Source: Phycisphaeraceae bacterium D3-23
GTDB taxonomy: Bacteria; Planctomycetota; Phycisphaerae; Phycisphaerales; Phycisphaeraceae
NCBI GenBank assembly: GCA_039555135.1
Contig: CP114179.1
Coordinates: 2,728,001-2,792,000 of the forward strand
Reading direction: 5' to 3'
Length of the DNA: 64,000 nt
A program made the position numbers and the translations under genes. A model generated the notes under the pieces. That model was not told where the DNA came from, searched no databases, and was given only the letters and a program-made list of their open reading frames with translations. Positions 30,291-39,963 of the stretch are shown here, piece by piece (position 1 is the stretch's first letter; each line of letters opens with the position of its first letter).

Positions 30291-32501
30291 ATGCGCGTCC
30301 TGTCACTCGCCTTGCTCTTGGCGTTCATCTCACCCCTCGCCAATGCCCAGGCCGACAACCCGCCCAACGTCGTGCTGTTCATGGTCGATGACTTTGGCTG
30401 GACCGACTGGCAGTACGACGCCGTACTCAACCCGACCGGCAGCATGCTGTACGAGACGCCCAACATGCTGCGTCTTGCGCAGCACGGGGTGAACTTCACC
30501 AACGCCTACTCCGCGAATGCCGTGTGCTCGCCCTCCCGCGCGGCTGTGATAACGGGGAAAGACCCCGCCCGAATACGCATCACCGACTGGATCCCCGGCG
30601 GCAACTGGCAGCACCCCACCCTGCAAGACCCGAGCGATTGGGACGTCACGCTGAACGACAGCGAAACTACACTGGCCGAAGCGCTCCAAGAGAATGGCTA
30701 TGACACCGTGTTTATTGGGAAATGGCACCTCGGGACGAACGGGAGTGACGCCGCGAACCCCTTTCAGAACGGATTCGATGTCAACATCGCTGGCGGACAC
30801 CGCGGAAATCCGGGAAACTTCTTCGCGGGCGATGATCGCAGCTTCAACCTGCCCGGCATGGCATCGAACTATCAGCCAAGTGCTTATCTTCCCGATGTAC
30901 TATCTTCGGACGCGATCCGATACCTTCAGGAACGGCCTTCAAGGAACGAAACCGACCCATTCTTTCTGTACATGTCACACTATGCAGTGCACACGCCGAT
31001 CCAGGCCCCGGCCGCCACGGTCCAGTACTACCAGAACAAGCTGGACGCCGGAGGAGACTTTGGGGAACATGATCATGCCACCTACGCCGCGATGGTCCAC
31101 CACGTCGATCTGGCGCTAGGCAGACTGATGGATGAGCTTGAGGCGCAGGGGATACTCGATGAGACCCTGATTATCCTTGCGTCCGACAATGGCGGGCTCT
31201 GGGCCGCACAGGGTGACCCGACTTCAAACGCCCCGCTCCGAGCCGGGAAAGGCAGCTGGTACGAGGGCGGAATCCGAACACCATTGATCGTCGCGTGGCC
31301 CGGCAACAACGCTTTCGTGCAGGGTGTTCTCTGCGACGATGTCATCATCGGCCACGATATCTACACAACCGTTCTTGAACTCACCGGCACCCAAGGCAGC
31401 CCGGCACATAACGCAAGCACAGACGGCGTCAGCTTTGCGCCGGGCTTGTGTGGTGAACAGCACGATCGTGGCACAACCTTCTGGCACTACCCGCATATTG
31501 CCGACCAGGACCATGCAAGCGAACTTGTATCGGGCGGAACCTATCTGACGGCCGCAAGGTCGGGTGACTGGAAGCTCATGTACTTTTATGCTGACCAGTC
31601 CTGGGAGCTATACAACCTCTCCGAAGACCTCGGCGAGACGACAAACCTCGCAGGGGAACACCCCGATATCGTCGCAACGCTCGGCCAGGAGATCGTTGAT
31701 TACCTGATTGAGATCGACGCACAACTCCCGGTTGATCAGGCGACAGGTGAGCCCGTCGCACCGCCTAGTATCGACCAGCTCGGCCTGGGTGACATCGACA
31801 GCGACAGCGTTTCCAACCATGGTGATGTCGAAATCCACTTGGCAAACAGCGCAGCCGATCCCGACGATTACCTCGCTCCACTGGCTGAGGAGTTGAGGAA
31901 GACCTGGCCCGACAACCGTACAGTCAATATCGTCTGCCACGGCCACAGTGTGCCTGCGGGCTACTTCCAGACACCGCGGGTCGATACGTTCAACAGCTAT
32001 CCCCACCTGATGCATGTAGGCCTGAATGAGCGGTACCCCAACGCCGTTATCAATGTCATCGTGACTGCGATCGGCGGGGAAGCATCTCCCGCAGGCGCAG
32101 CGCGCTTCGAGCGGGAGGTCTTGAACCATGACCCCGACCTGTTACTGATTGATTACGCATTGAACGACCGGGGCCAGGGGCTCGAACGATCCGAGGCAGC
32201 TTGGCGTGAGATGATCGAGGCCGCGTTAGAGCGCAACATCCCAATGATTCTGCTGACGCCAACCGCGGCGCTCCGCGCGGACTTGGCCGACCCTGATGAC
32301 CCTCTAAACCAGCACGCCGAACTGGTCCGAGCCCTCGCGAAAGAGTACGGCGTCGCGTTGGTGGATAGCTACGCCGGCTTCAAGCAGCACGTCGCGGACG
32401 GCGGGGACTTACTGGAACTCATGAGCCATGGTGTGCATCCCAACCGGGCCGGCCACGATCTCGTTGCCCAGCGCCTGCTGTGTTGGTTCCCGTCGGAGTA
32501 A
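30291..32501 (+). CDS. Sulfatase fused to an SGNH hydrolase
   Basis: 736 residues. Signal peptide, then a sulfatase domain (about 22-480) with VVLFMVDDFGWTD metal ligands, formylglycine site CSPSRAAVITGK, FIGKWHLG and second metal site ASDNGGLW. The C-terminal part (about 530-736) has SGNH blocks: I GHSVPAGYF, II IGGEAS, III DYALNDRG, V HGVHPNRAGHD. Together they suggest sulfate-ester and acyl-ester removal by one exported protein, fitting an acetylated, sulfated polysaccharide. GAAGGAG is before the start. It closes the prepilin operon and may share ECF control. Confidence 0.9.
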   Translation: MRVLSLALLLAFISPLANAQADNPPNVVLFMVDDFGWTDWQYDAVLNPTGSMLYETPNMLRLAQHGVNFTNAYSANAVCSPSRAAVITGKDPARIRITDWIPGGNWQHPTLQDPSDWDVTLNDSETTLAEALQENGYDTVFIGKWHLGTNGSDAANPFQNGFDVNIAGGHRGNPGNFFAGDDRSFNLPGMASNYQPSAYLPDVLSSDAIRYLQERPSRNETDPFFLYMSHYAVHTPIQAPAATVQYYQNKLDAGGDFGEHDHATYAAMVHHVDLALGRLMDELEAQGILDETLIILASDNGGLWAAQGDPTSNAPLRAGKGSWYEGGIRTPLIVAWPGNNAFVQGVLCDDVIIGHDIYTTVLELTGTQGSPAHNASTDGVSFAPGLCGEQHDRGTTFWHYPHIADQDHASELVSGGTYLTAARSGDWKLMYFYADQSWELYNLSEDLGETTNLAGEHPDIVATLGQEIVDYLIEIDAQLPVDQATGEPVAPPSIDQLGLGDIDSDSVSNHGDVEIHLANSAADPDDYLAPLAEELRKTWPDNRTVNIVCHGHSVPAGYFQTPRVDTFNSYPHLMHVGLNERYPNAVINVIVTAIGGEASPAGAARFEREVLNHDPDLLLIDYALNDRGQGLERSEAAWREMIEAALERNIPMILLTPTAALRADLADPDDPLNQHAELVRALAKEYGVALVDSYAGFKQHVADGGDLLELMSHGVHPNRAGHDLVAQRLLCWFPSE

Positions 32502-32573
32502 GAACTGAGTGCCCGTCAGAACTGTATGTGCACCACGAACGATATCGCTCTCTGGTCGCCGTAAGGCTTTCCG

Positions 32574-32854
32574 GCATACTCCCGAAGACATGCGGAGTGC
32601 TCAAGAGGAAGTGACGAGCGCACGGGCGGCTTCCTTGAGTACTCAGTAAGCATTGTTAAGCGCTCCGGAGAGCTTGCGGAGCGCTCACGGGTATTTGCGG
32701 AGCGCTCAAGAGCGTCTCTTGAGCGCTCAAGAGAGCTTGCGGAGTACTCAAGAAGGGCTCTTGAGCGCTCCAGAAGGTTTGGCGAGCGTTCAAACAAGTC
32801 TGCCGAGCGCTCCGGCGGCTCGTTGGAGCGCTCGTGAAAGAAGTAGGAGTACTC
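32574..32854. repeat. Exactly phased 21-bp array of palindromic octamers
   Basis: Thirteen octamers of type GAGCGCTC or GAGTACTC begin at 32595, 32616, 32637, 32658, 32679, 32700, 32721, 32742, 32763, 32784, 32805, 32826 and 32847: exactly every 21 bp. A degenerate fourteenth is at 32574. The 13-nt spacers vary but often contain AAGAG and CTTGCG. The TA-centred form is at 32637, 32742 and 32847, every fifth unit (105 bp). Period 21 is both two helical turns and seven codons; open frames through it encode ERS-type heptads on either strand because GAGCGCTC is its own reverse complement. No start codon or family supports a protein. Confidence 0.95.
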
Positions 32855-33200
32855 CGGGACGGCCTATTGCTCTGTTTCTTCGATGTTTTGCCGTGATTTG
32901 GGTGCGGTTTCACATGGCGCGAAGTGTGCATCGCGGTGCGGCTGGTAGGTTTGTGACGACTTTTTGGGTTGGGGGGTAAAGTCGGGTGGTGGGTGGTTCG
33001 ATGTCGGTACTGCCGCGCGGGTGTTCCGGGCGGCGGGATGGCCGGGGCGGCTTTTCCAGGGATTCTTCCGGTACTCACAATCGTTTTCTGGGTTTCCGTA
33101 TTCGCTCCCGGTCGTTCCGGGCGCGGGGTTCCTTTCGAACGTTTTCGCCCCGGGTCTTCCATCTCTACTTCTGCTCTTCCTTTATTCAAAGGAGTTTGCT
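32855..33200. other. Leader region before the 33201 gene
   Basis: No gene seen. It contains T-rich and GC-rich patches and ends in AAAGGAG 7 nt before the ATG at 33201. It may hold the promoter and 5' leader of that gene. Confidence 0.4.
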
Positions 33201-33887
33201 ATGTCTCGGACTTTTCTGCCATCACGCGAATCGGACCTTGTTATCTGGACGACGTCGTTCCAGTCGACCATCGTGTCGGCGGCGTCGGACTACGGGCTCA
33301 CCGACACGCAGGCGGGTGACTACACGACGACACAGAGCGCGTTCGTGTCGGCCCACCAAGTCGCCAACGACCCGATGACGCGGTCGCCCGGCAACATCGA
33401 GGCGAAGAACACCGCCAAGGATGCGCTAATCACGATGACGCGGGAGTTGGTGGATATCTGCCAGGCGTCGCCGGTGATGGACAACGATAAGCGTAAGGCG
33501 CTAGGCGTGACGATCCGCGACAACACGCCGACACCTGTGCCGGTCCCCAAGACCTCGCCGAACATCGACATCCTGTCGGTGGTCGGGTGGACCGTGGAAC
33601 TCCGGCTGCACAACGAGGATTCGACGAAGCGCGCCCGGCCCGACGGCGTGAAGGGCGCTACGGTGTTCAGTTATGTGGGCGAGACACCGCCGACGAGCGT
33701 GGACGATTGGAAGTTCGAGGGCAACATCTCGAAGACCGAGACGAAGGTCCACTTCCCCTCGACCCTCGCGGCGGGGACGAAGGTGTGGGTGACGGCGTTC
33801 TGGTTCAACACGACCAGCCAGAGCGGCCCTGCGGCCGCGCCCGTGAGCACGAACCTGCAAGGCGGGACCGTCGCGAAGGCGGCGTGA
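33201..33887 (+). CDS. Conserved-type protein with fibronectin-III-like end, unknown function
   Basis: 228 residues, ATG at 33201 with AAAGGAG. The N-terminal half is helical (SFQSTIVSAASDYGLTDTQ; ALITMTRELVDICQAS); the second half is beta-rich (DILSVVGWTVELRLHNED; YVGETPPTSVDDWKFEG; TKVWVTAFWFNTTSQSGPAAAPV), resembling a fibronectin type III fold. No signal peptide. I recall similar hypothetical proteins in planctomycetes but know no function. The following gene is a GNAT protein 134 nt downstream. Confidence 0.7.
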   Translation: MSRTFLPSRESDLVIWTTSFQSTIVSAASDYGLTDTQAGDYTTTQSAFVSAHQVANDPMTRSPGNIEAKNTAKDALITMTRELVDICQASPVMDNDKRKALGVTIRDNTPTPVPVPKTSPNIDILSVVGWTVELRLHNEDSTKRARPDGVKGATVFSYVGETPPTSVDDWKFEGNISKTETKVHFPSTLAAGTKVWVTAFWFNTTSQSGPAAAPVSTNLQGGTVAKAA

Positions 33888-34021
33888 GCCCTGGGAGTAG
33901 GCACTATCAAGGGCCCTGCCCTTGGTGGTCCCGAAAACACCTCACAACTTCGCGCGGGGGAGGGGAAGTTCTTCTCCCGCGTATTCTGATTCTGTTACGA
34001 GTTCTAACCGGGAGTCTTGTC

Positions 34022-35323
34022 ATGTCGGATGTAATTCGTGTGCTGAAAGATGTGGATGGGCAGGTTCCCGGGCCGCTACTACCTGTCCCCTCGCCGGAGC
34101 GGCTTTCCGGGGGCGCGGTGTCGATCCGGGACGCGGTGGAGAGCGACATCCCGTTTATCGATGCGTTGCAGAAGGCGAACAGCGCGGGGGTGGGGTTCAT
34201 GCATATGGCGACGCTGCAGGGGCACCTGGCGCAGGGGCATGTGCTCGTGGCCGAGCAAGTGAACAGTGAGCCGTCCACAGTGAATAGCCAAGGCCATGCC
34301 TCGCCTGTTCACTGTTCACCGGGCACTGTTCACTCACCGGCTTCGCCGGTCGGCTACTGCATCGGGGTGGACAAGTATTTCAAACGCGAGGATGTCGGGG
34401 TGATCTATCACATGAACATCGCCCCGGAACGGCGGCGGGGGCTCGTGGCGGCGGTGCTGTTGCGGGCCATGTTTGATCGCAGCGCGTACGGCGTGAAGCT
34501 GTATTGCTGCTGGTGCGCGCAGGACCTGTCGGCCAACCGGTTCTGGGAGGCGATGGGGTTTGTGCCTCTGGCGTTTCGGACGGGCAGCCGGAAGAAGTCG
34601 TGGAAGGGTGAGGACGGGGCGCGGCACAAGGGGCCTCGGATTCATATCTTTTGGCAGAAGCGGATTCGGGCGGGGGATGAGGGTCCGGGGGCGACGCCTT
34701 GGTGGTTCCCGTCGCAGACGGGGGGCGGGGCGATGCGTGAGGACCGGATCGTGTTGCCGATCCCGCCCGGGACGCATTGGTCCGACGCGAAGCCCGCCGT
34801 TCTTCCGGGGGTCGATGTGGTGTTTGGCGAGATCGCCGACGAGCGGGAGGAGGCGTTGAAGTTGATCGCAGGGGCCGAGGGGTCAGGGGCCAAGGGGCTG
34901 AGTGCGGAAGAGAAAGCGGCGCGGAAGGCGGAGCGCAAGGCGAAGCGGGAGCAGGCGGAGCGCGAACGGGCCGAGGCGGCGGAGCGCGCGGCGAGTGTCG
35001 CATCCGGCGGCCTGCACTTTGGCCCCCCGGAAGCGGATTCACCTAACGGCAAGTCGGACGCCGCGAAGCAGGCGCGGAAGGAAGCAGAGAAGGCGGCGCA
35101 GAAGAAGGTGTCCAAGAAGAACGACCCCCAGCTGGTCGCGATGGCGCGGGAGCTGCGGGACCGTTGGCAGGAGCATGTTGTCGCCCAGCCGGGCATGATC
35201 GAGGACCGTCGGCAAGGGAAGTACGACGTGAGCCGGTTGATTGAAGCTTCTCCGCCACAAGTGGAGGCGGTCGAGATCGTCTCGGAGGTTCAGGCGGAGC
35301 CGAAGCGGCTGGATGCGGCGTAG
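34022..35323 (+). CDS. GNAT acetyltransferase-like protein with basic coiled-coil tail
   Basis: 433 residues, ATG at 34022, CGGGAG 9 nt before. The N-terminal half resembles a GNAT acetyltransferase: AVESDIPFIDALQKANSAG, then the acetyl-CoA-type strand VIYHMNIAPERRRG and VLLRAMFDRSAYGVKLYCCWC, then NRFWEAMGFVPLAFRTGSR. A highly charged Lys/Arg/Glu coiled coil (about 290-400) follows. Residues about 80-106 (SEPSTVNSQGHASPVHCSPG...) are encoded by an intergenic-type palindrome that interrupts the GNAT domain in frame. Substrate unknown. Confidence 0.75.
   Translation: MSDVIRVLKDVDGQVPGPLLPVPSPERLSGGAVSIRDAVESDIPFIDALQKANSAGVGFMHMATLQGHLAQGHVLVAEQVNSEPSTVNSQGHASPVHCSPGTVHSPASPVGYCIGVDKYFKREDVGVIYHMNIAPERRRGLVAAVLLRAMFDRSAYGVKLYCCWCAQDLSANRFWEAMGFVPLAFRTGSRKKSWKGEDGARHKGPRIHIFWQKRIRAGDEGPGATPWWFPSQTGGGAMREDRIVLPIPPGTHWSDAKPAVLPGVDVVFGEIADEREEALKLIAGAEGSGAKGLSAEEKAARKAERKAKREQAERERAEAAERAASVASGGLHFGPPEADSPNGKSDAAKQARKEAEKAAQKKVSKKNDPQLVAMARELRDRWQEHVVAQPGMIEDRRQGKYDVSRLIEASPPQVEAVEIVSEVQAEPKRLDAA
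34259..34337. repeat. GTGAACAGTG palindrome inside a coding region
   Basis: Left arm 34259-34287 (GTGAACAGTGAGCCG...CAGTGAATAG) and right arm 34304-34337 are imperfect reverse complements of the GTGAACAGTG family. The same family occurs in the tRNA array at 57176-57252. Here it lies inside an open reading frame without breaking it. Confidence 0.85.
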
Positions 35324-35325
35324 GG

Positions 35326-36153
35326 TTAGTGCGCCTGCGAAGGCGGGTGGCCGAAGTGTTTTTTGTAGGCGCGGGAGAGGTGGAAGGGGCTGGAGAAGTT
35401 GAGGTGGTCGGCGACGCGCTGGACGGTGAAGCGGCCGGTCATGAGGAGGGAGCGGGCGGTTTCGAGGCGGAGGGTGTGGTGGTAGCGTTTGGGGGGTGAG
35501 CCGGTGGCGCGTTCGAAGGCGTCGGCGAAGGCGCGGGGGGTGAGGTTGGCGATGCTTGCGAGCTGGGCGACGCTGAGGTTTTCGTGGACGCGGTCGTGCA
35601 TGGCGTTGATGACGCGTTCGATGCGCTGGTCGGCGGGGCGGTCGGCGGGGGTGTGTTGCGCGGCGTAGCTATAGAGCAGGGCGGCGAAGTGGGCGGAGGC
35701 GAGGCGCTGGCGTGCGGGGTCGGGCCGGCGGAGCTCGCGCTGGATGGTTTTGATGCGGGCGTCCTCGGCGTCGGTGTAGGGGAGGTGGAGCGGGGTGTAG
35801 GGCTGGACGTGCTCGGGCTCGCGCATGAAGAACTCGAACCACCACAGCCGCCAGTGGTCATCGGCGGTGTGCCAGGTGTCGAGGTCGGCCCAGGGGAGGA
35901 CGAGGAGGGTGTTGGGGCCGAGGGTGTGGGTCTGGCCGGCTTCGGTAGTGATCGTGCCTTGGCCGGCGGGGGTGCGGATGGCGACGAGTGCGGTGTGGTC
36001 GGGTGTGATGGTGCTGGTGTGTTGGTCGCCGTCCCACGTGGGCCAGCGGCGGGTGTGGGCGTAGTGGCGGTCTTCCTCGGCGTCCCAGAGGCGGTAGAGG
36101 TGGAGGGCGTCGATATGGGCGTCGGCTTGTGCGGTGGAGGGGAAATTGTGCAT
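35326..36153 (-). CDS. AraC-family transcriptional regulator
   Basis: 275 residues. The N-terminal part is a cupin-like effector domain (VAIRTPAGQGTITTEAGQTHTLGPNTLLVLP); the C-terminal part (about 175-272) has two helix-turn-helix motifs of AraC type (SVAQLASIANLTPRAFADAFERATG and TVQRVADHLNFSSPFHLSRAYKKHFG). It probably senses a sugar-like ligand. It is divergent from the planctomycete cytochrome cluster at 36334 (180-nt gap), which it may control. It converges head-to-head in stops with the GNAT gene 2 nt away. Confidence 0.93.
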   Translation of the reverse strand: MHNFPSTAQADAHIDALHLYRLWDAEEDRHYAHTRRWPTWDGDQHTSTITPDHTALVAIRTPAGQGTITTEAGQTHTLGPNTLLVLPWADLDTWHTADDHWRLWWFEFFMREPEHVQPYTPLHLPYTDAEDARIKTIQRELRRPDPARQRLASAHFAALLYSYAAQHTPADRPADQRIERVINAMHDRVHENLSVAQLASIANLTPRAFADAFERATGSPPKRYHHTLRLETARSLLMTGRFTVQRVADHLNFSSPFHLSRAYKKHFGHPPSQAH

Positions 36154-36333
36154 AAAAATCGACCAGTGACGGTGTTTGATGCTAACGATTGGGTGCGTGC
36201 AGCGGCATGCAGGCGTTGCGGGAGCGCAAAAGTATATGCGGCGGGGCGTTCTCGCTATTCCTTGCGCGGGGCATCCGCGCTAAGATGTGGGACTGCGGAT
36301 AGCGCATCTATATAGAAGCAGGACACGGCACGC

Positions 36334-39300
36334 ATGAGCACACGTAAGACGAAGTGGACGACGACGGCCGGCTGGCTTGCGGGGCTCGCGATGATGGGCG
36401 GGGCAGTGGCCTGGGCGAGTGCGCTCTGGGCCCCGGCGGATACACCTGATGATGAGGCCGAGTTGGTGCGGGTGGCGACGGGGTCCGGGCATTGGCAGTG
36501 GGACGTTTTTTCGCCCGCGACGCCGCGTGTCTCGGCCGCGCCTGGTTCCGGGGGCGAGGGCGAGGTCGACTTCTCGCGGGATGTGCTGCCGATCTTGTCG
36601 AACTCGTGCTACCTGTGTCATGGCCCCGACCAGGAATCGGAGGAGGCGCAGGACGCGGGGTTCCGGCTGGATGTGCGTGAGGAGGCGTTGGCGTTTGAGG
36701 CGATCGTGCCGGGCGATCCCGAGGCGTCGATCATGATGGATGTGATTACATCGTCGCGGTCGTCGCGCTTGATGCCGCCGCCCGAGTCGCACAAGCCGCG
36801 TCTGACCGAGGCGCAGGTCGAGACGCTTCGGCGGTGGATCGAGCAGGGCGCGGCGTACACGGACCACTGGGCGTTTGTGCCGCCGGTTTCGCCGGCGTTG
36901 CCGGAAGTGAGTGATGATGATTGGTGCCGCAACGGGATCGACCGTTTTGTGTTGGCACGTTTAGACGGCGAAGGCATGTCGCCCTCGCGTGAAGCGGATA
37001 AGCGGCGACTGATCCGGCGGGTGTACCTGGATCTGATCGGCCTGCCGCCGACGCCGGCGCAGGTCGAGGCGTTTGTGAATGACGAATCGCCCGATGCGTA
37101 CGGGCGCGTTGTGGATGGATTGCTTGCGTCCGGGCATTTTGGCGAGCATTGGGCGCGGCAGTGGCTCGATAAGGCGCGCTACGCAGACAGCAAGGGGTTC
37201 GAGGCCGACCGGGCGCGGGTGATGTGGCGGTACCGCGACTGGGTGATCGATGCGTACAACAACGACATGCCGTTCGACGTGTTTACGCGCGAGCAGATCG
37301 CGGGGGACTTGCTGGACGACCCGACGCTGGACCAGCTGATCGCGACGGGGTTCCACCGCAACACGAAGGTGAATGACGAGGGCGGGACGGACGATGAGGA
37401 GTTTCGCAGCGCGGCGATCATCGACCGGACGAACACGACGATGGAGGTGTGGATGGGGCTCACGGCCGGGTGCGCGCAATGCCATACGCACAAGTACGAC
37501 CCGCTGTACCACCAGGAATACTACGAGCTCTATGCGTTTTTTAATCAGACGGCGGACGCGGACCGCAATGATGAGCAGCCGAAGATCCCCGCGCCGACGG
37601 TTGAGCAGGCGACTCGGATCGCGACGCTGGAGGCGGAGATCGATGCGATGCGCAGCGGGCTCGTTGAGCCCGGCGGGGCGCTCGCGGCAGGTCAGCATGG
37701 ATGGGAGCGCCAGGCACTCGAGCAGTCCACGCAGTGGCACCCCTTGACCGTCGAGAGCGCTGACTCCGCGGGTGGGGCGACGCTGAGCCGACAGCCCGAC
37801 GGGTCGGTGCTCGTGACGGGCGAGAACCCCGAGACGGATGTGTACACCGTCCGCGCGTTGACGGACCGCGTGGGGATCACGGCGGTGCGGATCGAGGCGC
37901 TCGCGGACGACCGCCTGCCGGGCCCGGGGCCGGGCCGGACGCCGCACGGGAACTTTGTGCTGAGTCAGGTCGAGCTTGCTGCCGAGCCGGTCGGTGAGAC
38001 GAGCGCGCCGGTGGGGCGGTACGTGCGCGTCGAGCTGGACGGCGAGGAGCGCATCCTCTCGCTGGCGGAGGTCGAGGTGTTCGTCGGCGAGGAGAATGTC
38101 GCGGTTGGCGCGAAGGCGACGCAGTCGAGCACGGCCTTTGCGGGGCCGGCGTTCCACGCGGTGGACGGCGATACGGACGGCGACTTCGAGAACATGTCGG
38201 TCACGCACACCGCGATCGAAGCGGACCCGTGGTGGGAAGTTGAACTGGACGCGGTGCAGGCGATCGATCGGATCGTGCTGCACAATCGTGTCGGCGCGAA
38301 CTTGCCACAGCGACTAAGCGGTGCGCGGGTGAGTGTGCTGGATGCCGAGCACCACGTGGTCTGGCAGACCACGATTCCGCAGGCGACCGCCCAGCCGATG
38401 TCGCTGGCGACGTCCGGCCCGGTGCGTGTGACGCTGCAGAACCCGTCGGCAACCTTCGAGCAAGACGATTGGCCGATCGCCAAAGCGATCGATGGCGACC
38501 TCGGCGCGGCGTCGGGCTGGGCCGTTGGGCCCCGCCAGGGCGAGGACCACGCGGCGGTGTTCGAGGCCTCGGCCGACCTCGGCATGGACGGCGGGACCGC
38601 GCTCACGTTCACCCTGCACCAGACGCACGGCACGCAGCACACGCTGGGCCGGTTCCGCATCAGTGTGACCGATGCGCCGCGCCCCGTCCGGCTGATGCCC
38701 GCGGAGATCGGGGCGATCCTTGCGACCGCGCGGGACGAGCGCACCGCCGAGCAGGCGCAGAAACTCACGGCGTACTACATCGCCGTCGCCCCCGAGGCGG
38801 AGGCGTTTCGTCAAGAGCTCGCGGTGATGGAGCGTGAGCTGCAGCAATTGCGCGGGAGGGTGCCGACCGCGCTGGTGATGCGCGAGTTGGCGGAGGGTCA
38901 GCAGCGCACGACGCTGTTGTTCCTGGGCGGGAGTTTCCTGGCCCCCGACACCGAGCGTGGCCCGCTGTCGCCGAGCACGCCCGCGTTTTTGCACGGCTAC
39001 CCCGAAGGCGCACCCAACAACCGGCTGGGCCTGGCGCAGTGGCTCACTTCGCCGGACAACCCGCTTACCGCGCGGGTGCAGGTCAACCGGGTCTGGGAAG
39101 AGTTCTTCGGCACCGGGCTGGTCGAGACGACTAACGACTTCGGCTTCCAGGGCAGCTACCCGTCGCACCCCGATCTGCTCGACTACCTCGCGGTGCAGTA
39201 CCAGACCGACATGCAGTGGTCGACGAAGCAACTCATCCGCATGATCGTGATGTCGGCAACGTATCGGCAGACCTCGGCGGTGGACGCCGAGCGTTTGGAG

Positions 39301-39963
39301 CGCGACGCGTACAACCGGCTGCTGTCGCGCGGTCCGCGGATGCGCTTGAACGCCGAGCAGATCCGCGACCAGGCGTTGGCGGTGGCGGGGTTGTTGCATC
39401 ACGAGATCGGCGGGCCTTCGGTGTTGCCGTATGTGCCCGATGGGCTGCTGCCCCAGGCGTTTGACTCGTTCGTGCAGCAGACCAGCAGCGGGGACACCGC
39501 GATCTACCGGCGCGGGCTCTACACCGCCTGGCGGCGCACGGGGCACTACCCGTCGTTCGCGGCGTTCGATGCGCCCGACCGCAGCGTGTGTACGATCAAG
39601 CGGTCGCAGACCAACACGCCGCTGCAGGCGCTCGTGACGCTCAACGACCCGGTCTACATCGAGGCGGCGCAGGCACTGGGGCGTCGGCTGATCGAAGAGC
39701 AGGGCGGCGACCTCGATGCGCGCTTGCGGCGCGGCTTCAACCTCGCGCTGGCGCGGGATGCGTCGCCCGAGGAGGCCGCGATCCTGCGCAATGTCTACGA
39801 CGCGGCGCTGGCCGAGTATCAAGACGCCCCCGACGAAGCGATGCAGATGGCGACCGACCCGCGCGGCCCGCTGCCCGATGGCGTAGACCCCGCCGACGCC
39901 GCGGCGATGACGGTCGTGTGCAATGTGATTCTGAACCTGGATGAGTTCCTCAATAAACCATGA
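36334..39963 (+). CDS. Planctomycete cytochrome (PSCyt1/DUF1549/DUF1553) with discoidin insert
   Basis: 1209 residues. A membrane anchor or signal (about 10-30) is followed by a planctomycete cytochrome C domain with heme-like CYLCHG (about 91). DUF1549 (about 200-400) contains [31 protein letters not shown] and a second motif [11 protein letters not shown] (about 380). A discoidin/F5-8-type insert follows (about 555-680, [11 protein letters not shown]...[22 protein letters not shown]), then DUF1553 (about 850-1200: [36 protein letters not shown]). It is thought to be an exported electron-transfer or substrate-binding protein. It overlaps the next gene by ATGA, so they are coupled. Confidence 0.95.
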   Translation: MSTRKTKWTTTAGWLAGLAMMGGAVAWASALWAPADTPDDEAELVRVATGSGHWQWDVFSPATPRVSAAPGSGGEGEVDFSRDVLPILSNSCYLCHGPDQESEEAQDAGFRLDVREEALAFEAIVPGDPEASIMMDVITSSRSSRLMPPPESHKPRLTEAQVETLRRWIEQGAAYTDHWAFVPPVSPALPEVSDDDWCRNGIDRFVLARLDGEGMSPSREADKRRLIRRVYLDLIGLPPTPAQVEAFVNDESPDAYGRVVDGLLASGHFGEHWARQWLDKARYADSKGFEADRARVMWRYRDWVIDAYNNDMPFDVFTREQIAGDLLDDPTLDQLIATGFHRNTKVNDEGGTDDEEFRSAAIIDRTNTTMEVWMGLTAGCAQCHTHKYDPLYHQEYYELYAFFNQTADADRNDEQPKIPAPTVEQATRIATLEAEIDAMRSGLVEPGGALAAGQHGWERQALEQSTQWHPLTVESADSAGGATLSRQPDGSVLVTGENPETDVYTVRALTDRVGITAVRIEALADDRLPGPGPGRTPHGNFVLSQVELAAEPVGETSAPVGRYVRVELDGEERILSLAEVEVFVGEENVAVGAKATQSSTAFAGPAFHAVDGDTDGDFENMSVTHTAIEADPWWEVELDAVQAIDRIVLHNRVGANLPQRLSGARVSVLDAEHHVVWQTTIPQATAQPMSLATSGPVRVTLQNPSATFEQDDWPIAKAIDGDLGAASGWAVGPRQGEDHAAVFEASADLGMDGGTALTFTLHQTHGTQHTLGRFRISVTDAPRPVRLMPAEIGAILATARDERTAEQAQKLTAYYIAVAPEAEAFRQELAVMERELQQLRGRVPTALVMRELAEGQQRTTLLFLGGSFLAPDTERGPLSPSTPAFLHGYPEGAPNNRLGLAQWLTSPDNPLTARVQVNRVWEEFFGTGLVETTNDFGFQGSYPSHPDLLDYLAVQYQTDMQWSTKQLIRMIVMSATYRQTSAVDAERLERDAYNRLLSRGPRMRLNAEQIRDQALAVAGLLHHEIGGPSVLPYVPDGLLPQAFDSFVQQTSSGDTAIYRRGLYTAWRRTGHYPSFAAFDAPDRSVCTIKRSQTNTPLQALVTLNDPVYIEAAQALGRRLIEEQGGDLDARLRRGFNLALARDASPEEAAILRNVYDAALAEYQDAPDEAMQMATDPRGPLPDGVDPADAAAMTVVCNVILNLDEFLNKP

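Noticed and set aside
32574-32854. A CRISPR array
   Set aside because: Units are only 8 bp with 13-bp spacers and no cas genes; palindromic core and exact phase differ from CRISPR.
32516-33189. Heptad proteins read on either strand from the 21-bp array
   Set aside because: No start codon with ribosome-binding site fits; palindromic units make ERS-type reading possible on both strands by chance; phase conservation suits DNA binding better. Kept as an alternative only.
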